The position numbers were made by a program, and so were the translations under genes. A stretch of DNA of 63,746 bases from Mycoplasmatota bacterium (lineage in GTDB: Bacteria; Bacillota_I; Bacilli_A; RF39; UBA660). A model generated the notes under the pieces. It saw only the letters and a program-made list of their open reading frames with translations, was not told the DNA's origin and did no database searches. The DNA is taken from contig JALFKQ010000033.1 of assembly GCA_022774645.1 (NCBI GenBank), forward strand, positions 1-63,746. Reading direction: 5' to 3'. Below are positions 26,012 through 33,073 of the stretch, piece by piece (the first letter of the stretch is position 1; each line of letters starts with the position of its first letter).

Positions 26012-26041
26012 AAAAAATTCGTTAAAATTAATTAACGAATT
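26012..26041 (-). terminator. Terminator after the AMP-forming ligase gene
   Basis: AATTCGTTAA / TTAACGAATT perfect 10-bp stem with a 6-nt loop and T-run on the minus strand. Confidence 0.85.
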
Positions 26042-26045
26042 TATA

Positions 26046-27980
26046 TTATTTCATTATTAACCTTTTGATAGAAGGCTTTATTATATGAAGATCAGATATT
26101 CCTAGATTACTTTCAGTAAAACTAACAGTAAACTCTGTACCATCAATACCTTCTTTCTTTAGAATATTATACCCTGTTTTGTTATTTGGAGTTAATGGCA
26201 TCTCATCTCTAAATTTAAATTTTGAAGGTATATGTCTAGTTGAAACAGATGGATTGCTGAAAAAATATTTTTCCAAAAGTTCTTCGATTATTTGTTGTTG
26301 TTCATCAATTGAAATATCATTGTTTCTTAAAGTTATATGTGCAATTGGCATGTTACCCATTCTATCTTCATCATAATATTCAACTATAACACAATTTTCT
26401 ACTCTCTCATCTTGCTTTATTAAATTTTCAATAATATATGACTTATATTTAAAACCATCCCATCTTGAAAATGTTCTATCAATTCTAGTATTAAATTTCA
26501 TATTACCATCTCTATCCATAGTGATTGAATCACCAGTTGCAATACAATCAATTCCATCAATATTATAATGATGAACAATTTCGTTACCATCCAAGATTCC
26601 AGATGTAACACAAGGACCAGAAACCATTGCTTCTCCAGTTATGGTATTTTCGTTTCCCTTAAATCTGATAGGCTCTTTAGTTTCAGAATCTACTATCATA
26701 TATGTAGTATAAGGAAGAGGTGCACCCATACCACCGATAACTCTATGATTTCCGTAATTAACAGCACCACTACCAGCAAATTCGCTCATGCCATGACCTG
26801 TATCTACTGAACAATTTGTTGCACCATGATCTTTTAAGAATTTAATAAAATCTTTTTCCCTATCAAAAGTTCCACCACCTACAGTTATTCTTTTCAAAAA
26901 AGATAAATCAACATTGCTTAATTTTTTTGATTTCAAAAATGGAGTTAACATTTCTGGAGCAACTGTTAATACTTCTGCTCTTGATTTAATAATATCTCCA
27001 GGTAATTCCTCTGGTGAAAAAATTGGAACTTGAATCATATTTGCCCCACAGCAAAAACCAAAATGAGCACAATCTGAAATTCCAAAAGAAGCAAAATAAG
27101 GCAACATTTGGAATATTCTTGTTCCAGGTTCATATTGATAGTCAGCAGCAAACAATTGATGTATGTGACTATTCATATTATCATTAGTCAATGGCAAAGG
27201 TTTTGGAAAAGCACCACTTGTACCTGAAGTATGTACAATTAATTCTAAATTGTTTGGAACATACTCTTTTGTATATGGTTTAGTATATCTACTATTATTT
27301 ATTAAATCAAAATAAGTAATAATGTTTAACTTAGACTTTTTCAAACATTCTTTTACCTCATTACTTCCCTTTTTCATTTCTAATACTTTTTTAATATTAT
27401 CTTTGATTCCGTATTTATTGCATCCATCAGCAAAAAAATTGATTTTTGATTTTAAATTCATTGCATCATCAATTGATACTACCACTAAGTCAGTAATTCC
27501 TCTTTCAATTAATTGATCTTCTATTTCACTTAATAGTGGTATATATGATTGATCAAAAATGATAATATGTTTAATATGCTCTCTATCTATAATTGAAAGT
27601 ATTTTTTCTCCATTAACCTTTGGGCTCACTGAATCTGGTCGTGGATCATAAAAATCAGATACACCACCTATCTTTGAATTAGCATAAAATAAATGTGCTG
27701 TTGGTGCTAATGTTGGAAGTAACTCTAGAACTCTATCACCATCTCTTACACCAATTGAATATAGTCCTTTAGCAGTATCATCAATTTTTTCCATCATTTC
27801 TCCATAAGTAATATTATTTCCATAAAAAGAAGTTGCTATTAAATCTTGATGATTTCTATTCATCCATTTAAAATATTCGTAAATTGTCATTTCAGGAAAA
27901 GGTTTATTTACCTTATTTTCATCATAAAATTTCATCCATGGTTTATCAATGTGTGGATAACCAGTATTTGTTTTTTCCAT
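26046..27980 (-). CDS. AMP-forming acyl-CoA synthetase-like ligase
   Basis: 644 aa member of the ANL (acyl/aryl-CoA synthetase, NRPS adenylation, luciferase) superfamily. Visible motifs: the P-loop 'HTSGTSGAFPKPLPLT', 'GHGMSEFAGSG', 'GGMGAPLPYTTYMIVD', the adenylate-binding 'ATGDSITMDRDGNMKFNTR', the hinge segment 'DRTFSRWDGFKYKSYIIE', and the C-terminal catalytic Lys in 'MPLTPNNKTGYNIL'. It carries no carrier-protein or condensation domain, so an acyl-CoA synthetase (fatty or organic acid activation) is more likely than an NRPS module. It is monocistronic, with an extended -10 promoter and its own terminator, and diverges from the XRE gene. The exact substrate is unknown. Confidence 0.85.
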   Translation of the reverse strand: MEKTNTGYPHIDKPWMKFYDENKVNKPFPEMTIYEYFKWMNRNHQDLIATSFYGNNITYGEMMEKIDDTAKGLYSIGVRDGDRVLELLPTLAPTAHLFYANSKIGGVSDFYDPRPDSVSPKVNGEKILSIIDREHIKHIIIFDQSYIPLLSEIEDQLIERGITDLVVVSIDDAMNLKSKINFFADGCNKYGIKDNIKKVLEMKKGSNEVKECLKKSKLNIITYFDLINNSRYTKPYTKEYVPNNLELIVHTSGTSGAFPKPLPLTNDNMNSHIHQLFAADYQYEPGTRIFQMLPYFASFGISDCAHFGFCCGANMIQVPIFSPEELPGDIIKSRAEVLTVAPEMLTPFLKSKKLSNVDLSFLKRITVGGGTFDREKDFIKFLKDHGATNCSVDTGHGMSEFAGSGAVNYGNHRVIGGMGAPLPYTTYMIVDSETKEPIRFKGNENTITGEAMVSGPCVTSGILDGNEIVHHYNIDGIDCIATGDSITMDRDGNMKFNTRIDRTFSRWDGFKYKSYIIENLIKQDERVENCVIVEYYDEDRMGNMPIAHITLRNNDISIDEQQQIIEELLEKYFFSNPSVSTRHIPSKFKFRDEMPLTPNNKTGYNILKKEGIDGTEFTVSFTESNLGISDLHIIKPSIKRLIMK

Positions 27981-28004
27981 AATCCTACCCCTTTATTTGT
28001 CTAG

Positions 28005-28013
28005 ATTATACCA
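28005..28013 (-). promoter_or_regulatory. Extended -10 promoter of the ligase gene
   Basis: The minus strand reads TGGTATAAT, that is TGn-TATAAT, 25 bases before the ATG with AAAGGGG as ribosome binding site. The -35 is weak, as expected for extended -10 promoters. Confidence 0.6.
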
Positions 28014-28041
28014 TTTTTTAATAAAATAATAAAGATAGTTG

Positions 28042-28070
28042 TTGACAATATGTATCAATTGTGTTACAAT
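28042..28070 (+). promoter_or_regulatory. Consensus sigma-A promoter with internal palindrome
   Basis: TTGACA (28042-28047), 17-bp spacer, TACAAT (28065-28070). An inverted repeat ATTGT-GTT-ACAAT (28058-28070) covers the end of the spacer and the -10, a likely operator, probably for the XRE protein encoded just downstream. Transcription should start about 28077, only one to three bases before the first usable ATG. Confidence 0.8.
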
Positions 28071-28078
28071 ACATAGCC

Positions 28079-28375
28079 ATGAAGAAGATGTATGATTATA
28101 TTAATTATATTGAGGTAGATAAAACTCCTAGTGAATTATATCAAGAGTTTTTAAAAGACTTTGTAGCATTCAGAAAAGAAAATAATCTAACTCAAGAATT
28201 GTTAAGTCTATATTCAAATGTAGGAAGAGTTAAAATTGCTAGAATTGAAAGCAATATGCATTCACCTACTGTTAAAGCTATGATGGATATACTAGGTCCG
28301 CTTGGATATACACTTAAAATTGAAAAGGTTGAAAAGAAGAATAGAAAGGAAAATAAAGACTGTTTAGAAGATTAA
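28079..28375 (+). CDS. XRE-family HTH regulator, probably leaderless mRNA
   Basis: 98 aa from the ATG at 28079. A longer frame from GTG 28061 would start inside the promoter and is rejected. The HTH spans about residues 30-80: 'KDFVAFRKENNLTQELLSLY', 'GRVKIARIESNMHSPTVKAM', then 'LGPLGYTLKIEKV', the layout of HigA-like and solitary XRE regulators. No Shine-Dalgarno fits; transcription starts almost at the ATG. A second ATG (28088) also lacks one. There is no toxin ORF on either side, so antitoxin status is unlikely. Autoregulation through the palindrome in its promoter is the obvious model. It may also act on the divergent ligase gene. Confidence 0.8.
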   Translation: MKKMYDYINYIEVDKTPSELYQEFLKDFVAFRKENNLTQELLSLYSNVGRVKIARIESNMHSPTVKAMMDILGPLGYTLKIEKVEKKNRKENKDCLED

Positions 28376-28388
28376 ACAGTCTTTATTT
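28351..28388. terminator. Bidirectional terminator
   Basis: A perfect 16-bp stem AAATAAAGACTGTTTA with a 6-nt loop and A/T tracts on both sides. It serves the XRE gene on plus and the GNAT gene on minus. Confidence 0.92.
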
Positions 28389-28391
28389 TTA

Positions 28392-28859
28392 TTATTTATT
28401 AGAAAAATTTAATTCTGCTCTATTATATTTACCAGTATGTGATAATTTATAATTATTATTTGTATATTTGCTTACCACTTTAATCCAAAATTTTTCAGCA
28501 ACTTTAGATTTAGGTACAGCTTTAATAGTCCAGTTTCCTCTATATAAATCAAATACTTTAATAACAGCTTTTGTACCTACTTGTTTTTCTTTATAATTGT
28601 TTAAAACAAATATTTCACTTATTTCATAGTTATAGTTACCATTATTATCAATAAGAATAAATCCTAATATATCATTACTAGACTTTATAAAATAAGCAAA
28701 ATCATTATCAAAATACTTATCTAAATCATAATCATATTCACACTTTTCTGAATCAAAATCAAGCGGAAAATATAAGCTTAAATCATGTAAATACAATTGT
28801 AATAATTTTTCTAATTTAGATCTTTCATTTTTATTAACTTTTATTAATTCAATATTCAT
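28392..28859 (-). CDS. GNAT-family N-acetyltransferase
   Basis: 155 aa, a typical GNAT length. N-terminal 'MNIELIKVNKNERSKLEKLL QLYLHD'-type helix, a central strand 'DILGFILIDNNGNYNYEISEIFVLNNY', then the acetyl-CoA pyrophosphate loop in the degenerate form 'NNYKEKQVGTKAVIKVFD' (consensus Q/RxxGxG/A), and 'GNWTIKAVPKSKVAEKFWIKVV'. It belongs to the branch often described as predicted acetyltransferases of small molecules. It is the last of three small enzymes (HAM1-type, NUDIX, GNAT) transcribed together. Substrate unknown. Confidence 0.85.
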   Translation of the reverse strand: MNIELIKVNKNERSKLEKLLQLYLHDLSLYFPLDFDSEKCEYDYDLDKYFDNDFAYFIKSSNDILGFILIDNNGNYNYEISEIFVLNNYKEKQVGTKAVIKVFDLYRGNWTIKAVPKSKVAEKFWIKVVSKYTNNNYKLSHTGKYNRAELNFSNK

Positions 28860-28871
28860 TATTTCCTCAAA

Positions 28872-29273
28872 TTATTTTAAATTTTTAATTATATCTTTAG
28901 CATTAATATCAATATTATCAAGTTCATTTAAATCAACAAATCTAACTTCATAATAATTAGATTCACTCATTCTTTCAAGTTCTTCTCCTCCAAGTTTAGG
29001 TGTTCCATTAACTATCTTACATAAAAAATAATTAGCAATAGTATCTTCATATTCTACACTCTCTAAAAACTTAATTACTTCAATATCAACATTAAATTCC
29101 TCTTTAAGTTCTCTTATAACATTTTCTTCTAATGTTTCGTTTTCTTCAAGACCACCACCTGGTATTACATAATATTCTTTAATAGTACCATCACTTTTAA
29201 TTTTTCTTCTAAACATTGTAAGTAATTTACCATCTTCAATTATAATAGCTCTTGAACTAACTCTCTTATTCAT
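28872..29273 (-). CDS. NUDIX hydrolase
   Basis: 133 aa with a complete Nudix box 'GGGLEENETLEENVIRELKEEFNV' read in two halves: GGGLEENETLEEN and RELKEEFNV (Gx5Ex7REUXEEXGU with the last Gly replaced by Asn). The N-terminus 'VSSRAIIIEDGKLLTMFRRK' is a usual substrate-side strand. It hydrolyses a nucleoside diphosphate linked to another moiety; specificity is not readable. It starts 3 bases after the HAM1-type gene, which also cleans the nucleotide pool. Confidence 0.93.
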   Translation of the reverse strand: MNKRVSSRAIIIEDGKLLTMFRRKIKSDGTIKEYYVIPGGGLEENETLEENVIRELKEEFNVDIEVIKFLESVEYEDTIANYFLCKIVNGTPKLGGEELERMSESNYYEVRFVDLNELDNIDINAKDIIKNLK

Positions 29274-29275
29274 AA

Positions 29276-29842
29276 TTACTCCTCTATTTTTTTATTCTTT
29301 TCTAAATATTCCAATAACTGCATATATCCAGTATCATTCCATAATGAAAGTCTTTCACTATCTTCAAAACAAGCAAGAGTTTTATCTTTACCTTTTGGAA
29401 TAAATATAAAGTCCCAACTCCATCCATGTTCTCCTTCTTTTTTTAAAGATATTTCTCCTTCTGTTACAGAAACAAATGATACAGGTTCTTTTCCATATTC
29501 ACAAAATGCTAGTGCCTGAACAAATTTAGCTTTTCTATTTTTAACACCTTTCATTAATTTCAAAATACCATCCATTCCGATTGTATCTTGAACATAATGA
29601 GTATAAGCTGCTGGAAAACCATCTAAAGCATCAATCATAATACCAGTATCATTTTTAACAACATTTGCTTTTAATTCTTCACTCGCCCACTTTGCTGAAT
29701 ACTTAGCCACTTCTTCAACTGAATCAGCTTGTATTTCAATTGTATCCATTTTTACATTATCAACAGTTATACCTTTTGGTTCTAAAAATTCTTTAGCTTG
29801 TGCTATTTTAGCCCAATTACCAGTAACTAATGTTATTTTCAT
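29276..29842 (-). CDS. Non-canonical purine NTP pyrophosphatase (HAM1/RdgB family)
   Basis: 188 aa, full family length. It starts 'MKITLVTGNWAKIAQAKEFL' (family TGNxxKxxE/Axxf), then 'VVKNDTGIMIDALDGFPAAY' (family EDSGLxVDALxGxPGxYS) and 'TIGMDGILKLMKGV'. The family hydrolyses ITP, dITP and XTP to monophosphates, protecting DNA and RNA. The sequence differs from the usual TGNxHK and SG forms (NW and TG), so it may be a divergent subfamily or have altered preference. It is followed 3 bases later by the NUDIX gene. Confidence 0.9.
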   Translation of the reverse strand: MKITLVTGNWAKIAQAKEFLEPKGITVDNVKMDTIEIQADSVEEVAKYSAKWASEELKANVVKNDTGIMIDALDGFPAAYTHYVQDTIGMDGILKLMKGVKNRKAKFVQALAFCEYGKEPVSFVSVTEGEISLKKEGEHGWSWDFIFIPKGKDKTLACFEDSERLSLWNDTGYMQLLEYLEKNKKIEE

Positions 29843-29896
29843 AAATCGCCTCCTATACTATCTTTATTTAATCTTAAAAATTTGTAAATGTCAATA

Positions 29897-29916
29897 AAGA
29901 AAAAGACTGTAAGAGT
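29897..29916 (-). terminator. Possible weak terminator after gltX
   Basis: A short 5-bp stem (GGACT/AGTCT) with a T-run on the minus strand. The short stem makes it uncertain. Confidence 0.4.
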
Positions 29917-29917
29917 C

Positions 29918-31564
29918 CTATAATAAATTAATTCTTCTTACAATCTCATCTTTACCAAGTAATTTCATTATTTCATATAAATCAGGAGTATTAGCTTTTG
30001 TAGTAATAGCTACTCTTATAATAGTACTAATATCAGCTACATTACCTTTATAATCTCCTGGATTCTTCTTATATTCTTTAATATTTGATGCATATCCAAA
30101 TAATTCACATAATTCTTTAACTTTATTAAACCATGTTTCTTTATCGTCATCATCACTATAATATTTATCAATATAAGTATTTAATATATTCTTAATTTCA
30201 ACTAAATTAGTTATATTTTTCCATTCATATTCTCTATGTCTAATATCAAATAAATCATTATACATATACCATATTAAATCTTCTATCATTTTATAATATG
30301 CTATATCTTTTCTTGGCTTTTCTTGATTTCTTTCGATATTTAAAATACTTTCATAATATGAAGGATCTTTTTCTATTAATTTTCTTAATGTTTCACTATG
30401 TTCTAATGACCATTTATATGTTTTTTCATACAATTCATGAGCACTCATTTTTGAAATAACATCTTTAGATATACTATTTAATTTTTCTAAATCATATAAT
30501 CCACCACTTGATGACATTTTAGCTGGATTATATTGAAATTCAGTAAATGGTTTATCAGGATTTTCTCTATGCCATTCTTCATAATTTGAATTGATAATAG
30601 TCATTAAAGATTCAATAACAGCAAGAGCTGGATAACCAAGATCAGTATAATAACTCATTGAAGCTTCTGGATCTTTTCTCTTACTTATTTTTCTAATACT
30701 ATTTCCTTCTTTTTTAATAATAAGTGGTGTATGAACATATTTATATCTTGGTCTTTCAAAACCAAAAGCATCATAAAGTTCAACATGTTTAGGAGCACTA
30801 CTAAGCCACTCTTCACCTCTTACTATATGAGTTGTACCCATTAAATAATCATCAACAACATGAGCAAAATGATATGTAGGAAGTAAATTATCACTCTTCA
30901 TAATAACAAAATCTTCATCATTTTCAGATAATTCAAGTTCACCTTTAACTTCATCTACAAACTTAAATTTCTTTTCAAAATCACCCATTGATTTAAATCT
31001 AATAACAAAATCTTTTCCTTCTTTAATGTTATTAATCATCTCATCAACAGTTAAATTTCTACATTTAGCATATTTACCATAATAACCAGTTCTTTGTTTT
31101 TTATGATCTTGCATCACTCTTAATTCTTCAAGAGTTTCTTTAGTACAGAAACAAGGATAAGCTCTTCCTATTTCTATTAAATATTTAATAAATGCATGAT
31201 AAATTTCTTTTCTCTCACTTTGTACATAAGGCCCATAATTACCAATTGTTTTTCCATCAAGTTCATATTCATCTGGTAATAATTCATAGTATTCTAATGC
31301 TTCTTTAATTAATTGAACTGCTTCTTTAACTTCTCTTTTTTGATCAGTGTCTTCTATTCTAAGCATAAATACACCATTATTATTTTTAGCAATTAAATAG
31401 TCAATAATAGCTTGATATATTCCACCAATATGAACATAACCAGTTGGACTTGGAGCAAATCTTGTTACAACAGTACCTTTTCTATCTGGATATATATTAT
31501 CATAATCTTTTATAGATTTATTAATATTAGGAAATATTAAATCAGCTAAATCTTTATTTGTCAT
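29918..31564 (-). CDS. gltX: Glutamyl-tRNA synthetase
   Basis: 548 aa from the ATG at 31562-31564, preceded by AGAGGTG; an upstream in-frame extension of 18 codons covers the promoter and is rejected. Class I signatures: HIGH as 'RFAPSPTGYVHIGG', KMSKS as 'KISKRKDPEAS', and GluRS elements 'NGVFMLRIEDTDQKREV', 'HVVDDYLMGTTHIVRGEEWL' and 'SAPKHVELYDAFG'. It charges tRNA-Glu and, where a GatCAB amidotransferase exists, perhaps tRNA-Gln. Length is slightly above the Bacillus enzyme (about 480 aa) because of insertions in the C-terminal half ('SMTIINSNYEEWHRENPDK'-like region). Confidence 0.97.
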   Translation of the reverse strand: MTNKDLADLIFPNINKSIKDYDNIYPDRKGTVVTRFAPSPTGYVHIGGIYQAIIDYLIAKNNNGVFMLRIEDTDQKREVKEAVQLIKEALEYYELLPDEYELDGKTIGNYGPYVQSERKEIYHAFIKYLIEIGRAYPCFCTKETLEELRVMQDHKKQRTGYYGKYAKCRNLTVDEMINNIKEGKDFVIRFKSMGDFEKKFKFVDEVKGELELSENDEDFVIMKSDNLLPTYHFAHVVDDYLMGTTHIVRGEEWLSSAPKHVELYDAFGFERPRYKYVHTPLIIKKEGNSIRKISKRKDPEASMSYYTDLGYPALAVIESLMTIINSNYEEWHRENPDKPFTEFQYNPAKMSSSGGLYDLEKLNSISKDVISKMSAHELYEKTYKWSLEHSETLRKLIEKDPSYYESILNIERNQEKPRKDIAYYKMIEDLIWYMYNDLFDIRHREYEWKNITNLVEIKNILNTYIDKYYSDDDDKETWFNKVKELCELFGYASNIKEYKKNPGDYKGNVADISTIIRVAITTKANTPDLYEIMKLLGKDEIVRRINLL

Positions 31565-31589
31565 AATACACCTCTTTTTTTCTAATAGT

Positions 31590-31618
31590 AGTATACAATA
31601 TTTCAGAAATTTGTACAA
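31590..31618 (-). promoter_or_regulatory. gltX promoter
   Basis: TTGTAC (31613-31618), 17-bp spacer, TATACT (31590-31595) on the minus strand, 25 bases before the ATG. No T-box leader fits in the space. Confidence 0.7.
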
Positions 31619-31630
31619 GAAAAAACACTT

Positions 31631-32056
31631 TTACAAGCATTTATCTATATCATATTTCCACCTTGGTCGCCAATCTCCCTTTATATTCTTTTAAAACTTC
31701 TAACTCTTTTTTCAACATCTTTTAAAGATTCACCATTTGGAAACGGTTCATCAATATGTTCTTCATAAATTACTAGCTCTTTACCTTCACCATCAAAATC
31801 TCCATAATTACATTCTCTAAATCTTTTATCTTGAATTTTTGGTACATCTGAAAAAGCAATATCAGCACTATCAATAGCCATAATTAAAATCATATGTGAA
31901 AATTACATCAAACTTAATATTTGAATTAACTTTTCCAAGATTCTTTGCTTGCTCTTTTCCTAATTAATTTAACTCTACTTGCTTCCAACCCGAACATTTC
32001 TTTGCTTCGTTATCATATGTTGTTCCATGAACAAAGTATATAAGATTTGTTTTCAT
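31631..32056 (-). pseudogene. Decayed histidine phosphatase (phosphoglycerate mutase-like)
   Basis: From an ATG at 32056 the frame reads MKTNLIYFVHGTTYD and EAKKCSGWKQVELN, then an in-frame TAA, then LGKEQAKNLGKVNS and IKFDVIFTYDFN, then stops. The frame shifts to 'AIDSADIAFSDVPKIQDKRF', 'RECNYGDFDGEGKELVIYEE' and 'PFPNGESLKDVEKRVRSF'. A third piece near 31631-31680 reads GDWRPRWKYDIDKCL, like the family C-terminus. The catalytic RHG is VHG, with the Arg lost. At least one nonsense mutation, one frameshift and an apparent internal deletion are therefore visible. The intact family removes phosphate from small metabolites with a phosphohistidine intermediate. It lies between gltX and tRNA-Ser. 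Confidence 0.8.
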
Positions 32057-32103
32057 ACTTATCACTCTCATATTAATTGCAACACATTAATTATTTCAAG
32101 CAA

Positions 32104-32127
32104 AGAAAAAACCCTAATATAGGGTTT
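32104..32127 (-). terminator. Terminator after tRNA-Ser
   Basis: AAACCCTA / TAGGGTTT stem with a 3-nt loop followed by Ts on the minus strand. Confidence 0.85.
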
Positions 32128-32136
32128 AATTACATA

Positions 32137-32227
32137 TGGCGGAGACAGAGAGATTTGAACTCTCGCACCAGTTTCCCGATCTACACCCTTAGCAGGGGCG
32201 CCTCTTCAGCCACTTGAGTATGTCTCC
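32137..32227 (-). tRNA. tRNA-Ser (anticodon GCT)
   Basis: 91 nt including an encoded CCA. The acceptor stem GGAGACA/TGTCTCC is complete, the anticodon stem CGCCC/GGGTG surrounds CTGCTAA, giving anticodon GCT (AGC/AGT codons). A long variable arm, typical of class II tRNAs, precedes the T loop TTCAAAT. Confidence 0.97.
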
Positions 32228-32291
32228 ACATAGGCACAAATAAATAATACCTTATTCCTTACGAGAAGTCAAGGAAAAGTTTTAAAAAAAC

Positions 32292-32320
32292 TTGTATTCT
32301 TTACAAATATTTGCTATGAT
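32292..32320 (+). promoter_or_regulatory. Promoter of the 82-aa membrane protein gene
   Basis: TTGTAT (32292-32297), 17-bp spacer, TATGAT (32315-32320), 30 bases before the ATG. Confidence 0.6.
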
Positions 32321-32350
32321 TGATATATAAAAATAGAGGCGATGAAATAA

Positions 32351-32599
32351 ATGAATAATGAAGCACAATTTGAAACAACAGCAATTATTGATATAGATGA
32401 ACAAATCAGAGAGCAAGAAAAACAAAAAGAATTGTTAAATACAATTAAAATGGAACCTATATTAGAAACTACCGTTATGGAAGAAGAAACAATGGTTACT
32501 AAGAAAAAGAAAATGATGGAAATTACAGACTATATTCTTCTAGGATTAATAATTACATTTATTATTATATTCATATTAGTTTTATTTAAACTAAAATAA
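32351..32599 (+). CDS. Small tail-anchored membrane protein, unrecognised
   Basis: 82 aa. An acidic, Gln/Glu-rich N-terminal 50 residues (DIDEQIREQEKQKELLN), probably helical, are followed by a KKKK stretch and one C-terminal membrane helix (about 60-80: 'YILLGLIITFIIIFILVLF'). The positive patch before the helix puts the N-terminus in the cytoplasm, a tail-anchored layout. Promoter, GAGGCG ribosome binding site and terminator are all present, so it is a self-contained gene on plus among minus-strand neighbours. I recognise no family. Confidence 0.7.
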   Translation: MNNEAQFETTAIIDIDEQIREQEKQKELLNTIKMEPILETTVMEEETMVTKKKKMMEITDYILLGLIITFIIIFILVLFKLK

Positions 32600-32626
32600 A
32601 AGAACTTTTTAAAAAGTTCTTTTTTA
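32597..32626. terminator. Bidirectional terminator
   Basis: Palindrome AGAACTTTTT/AAAAAGTTCT with A-run and T-run flanks. It ends the plus-strand 82-aa gene and the minus-strand lipoprotein gene facing it. Confidence 0.85.
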
Positions 32627-33073
32627 TTTACAAGTAAAATTATTATCACGAAGTTTACCTTTTACATCATTTTTATTAGTTTTGTCACCTATATAACTTG
32701 TAGATAAATCATAATATGTTGTTAAATCTTTAATATTTCTAGCATTTATATCTTCTGTTAACTCAATCTTACCATTATTAATAGTATAATCTACTTTAAC
32801 ATAAACACCTTTATCATAAGTACTCTTCTTTTCTTTTAATGTTTCTTCCATAAGATCAATACTTTCCATACCTTTATCAGTTAATTGATATCTTATATTA
32901 GAAACTACTCTCTTAAGTTCATTTTTATTATCAAATATTAATCTCATATCAATATTATAATTATAATTTTCAGTATTAGCAGTTTTATTACAATTAACTT
33001 CAGTATCAAGTAAATTACAACCAGATAATAATGATATAAATAATACCAATAAAACTATTTTCTTTATTTCCAT
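32624..33073 (-). CDS. Lipoprotein, last gene of the dockerin-protease operon
   Basis: 149 aa. Signal peptide with lipobox LLSGC (MEIKKIVLLVLFISLLSGC). The mature part has 'NTENYNYNIDMRLIFDNKNE', 'YDKGVYVKVDYTINNGKIEL' and a C-terminal Cys (NNFTCK) that may pair with Cys in 'EVNCNK'. It resembles the YehR/DUF1307-like small lipoproteins only vaguely. It overlaps the 3' end of the cohesin-like anchor gene by 10 nt, so it is translationally coupled and probably works with that surface complex. Confidence 0.7.
   Translation of the reverse strand: MEIKKIVLLVLFISLLSGCNLLDTEVNCNKTANTENYNYNIDMRLIFDNKNELKRVVSNIRYQLTDKGMESIDLMEETLKEKKSTYDKGVYVKVDYTINNGKIELTEDINARNIKDLTTYYDLSTSYIGDKTNKNDVKGKLRDNNFTCK

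Noticed and set aside
28079-28375. Antitoxin of a toxin-antitoxin pair
   Set aside because: There is no small partner ORF on either side; the gene has its own promoter and terminator.
31565-31625. T-box leader before gltX
   Set aside because: The space between the promoter and ATG is about 20-25 bases, too short for a T-box.
31681-31893. Intact 70-aa gene
   Set aside because: It is the middle piece of a broken histidine phosphatase, with further fragments in other frames on both sides.
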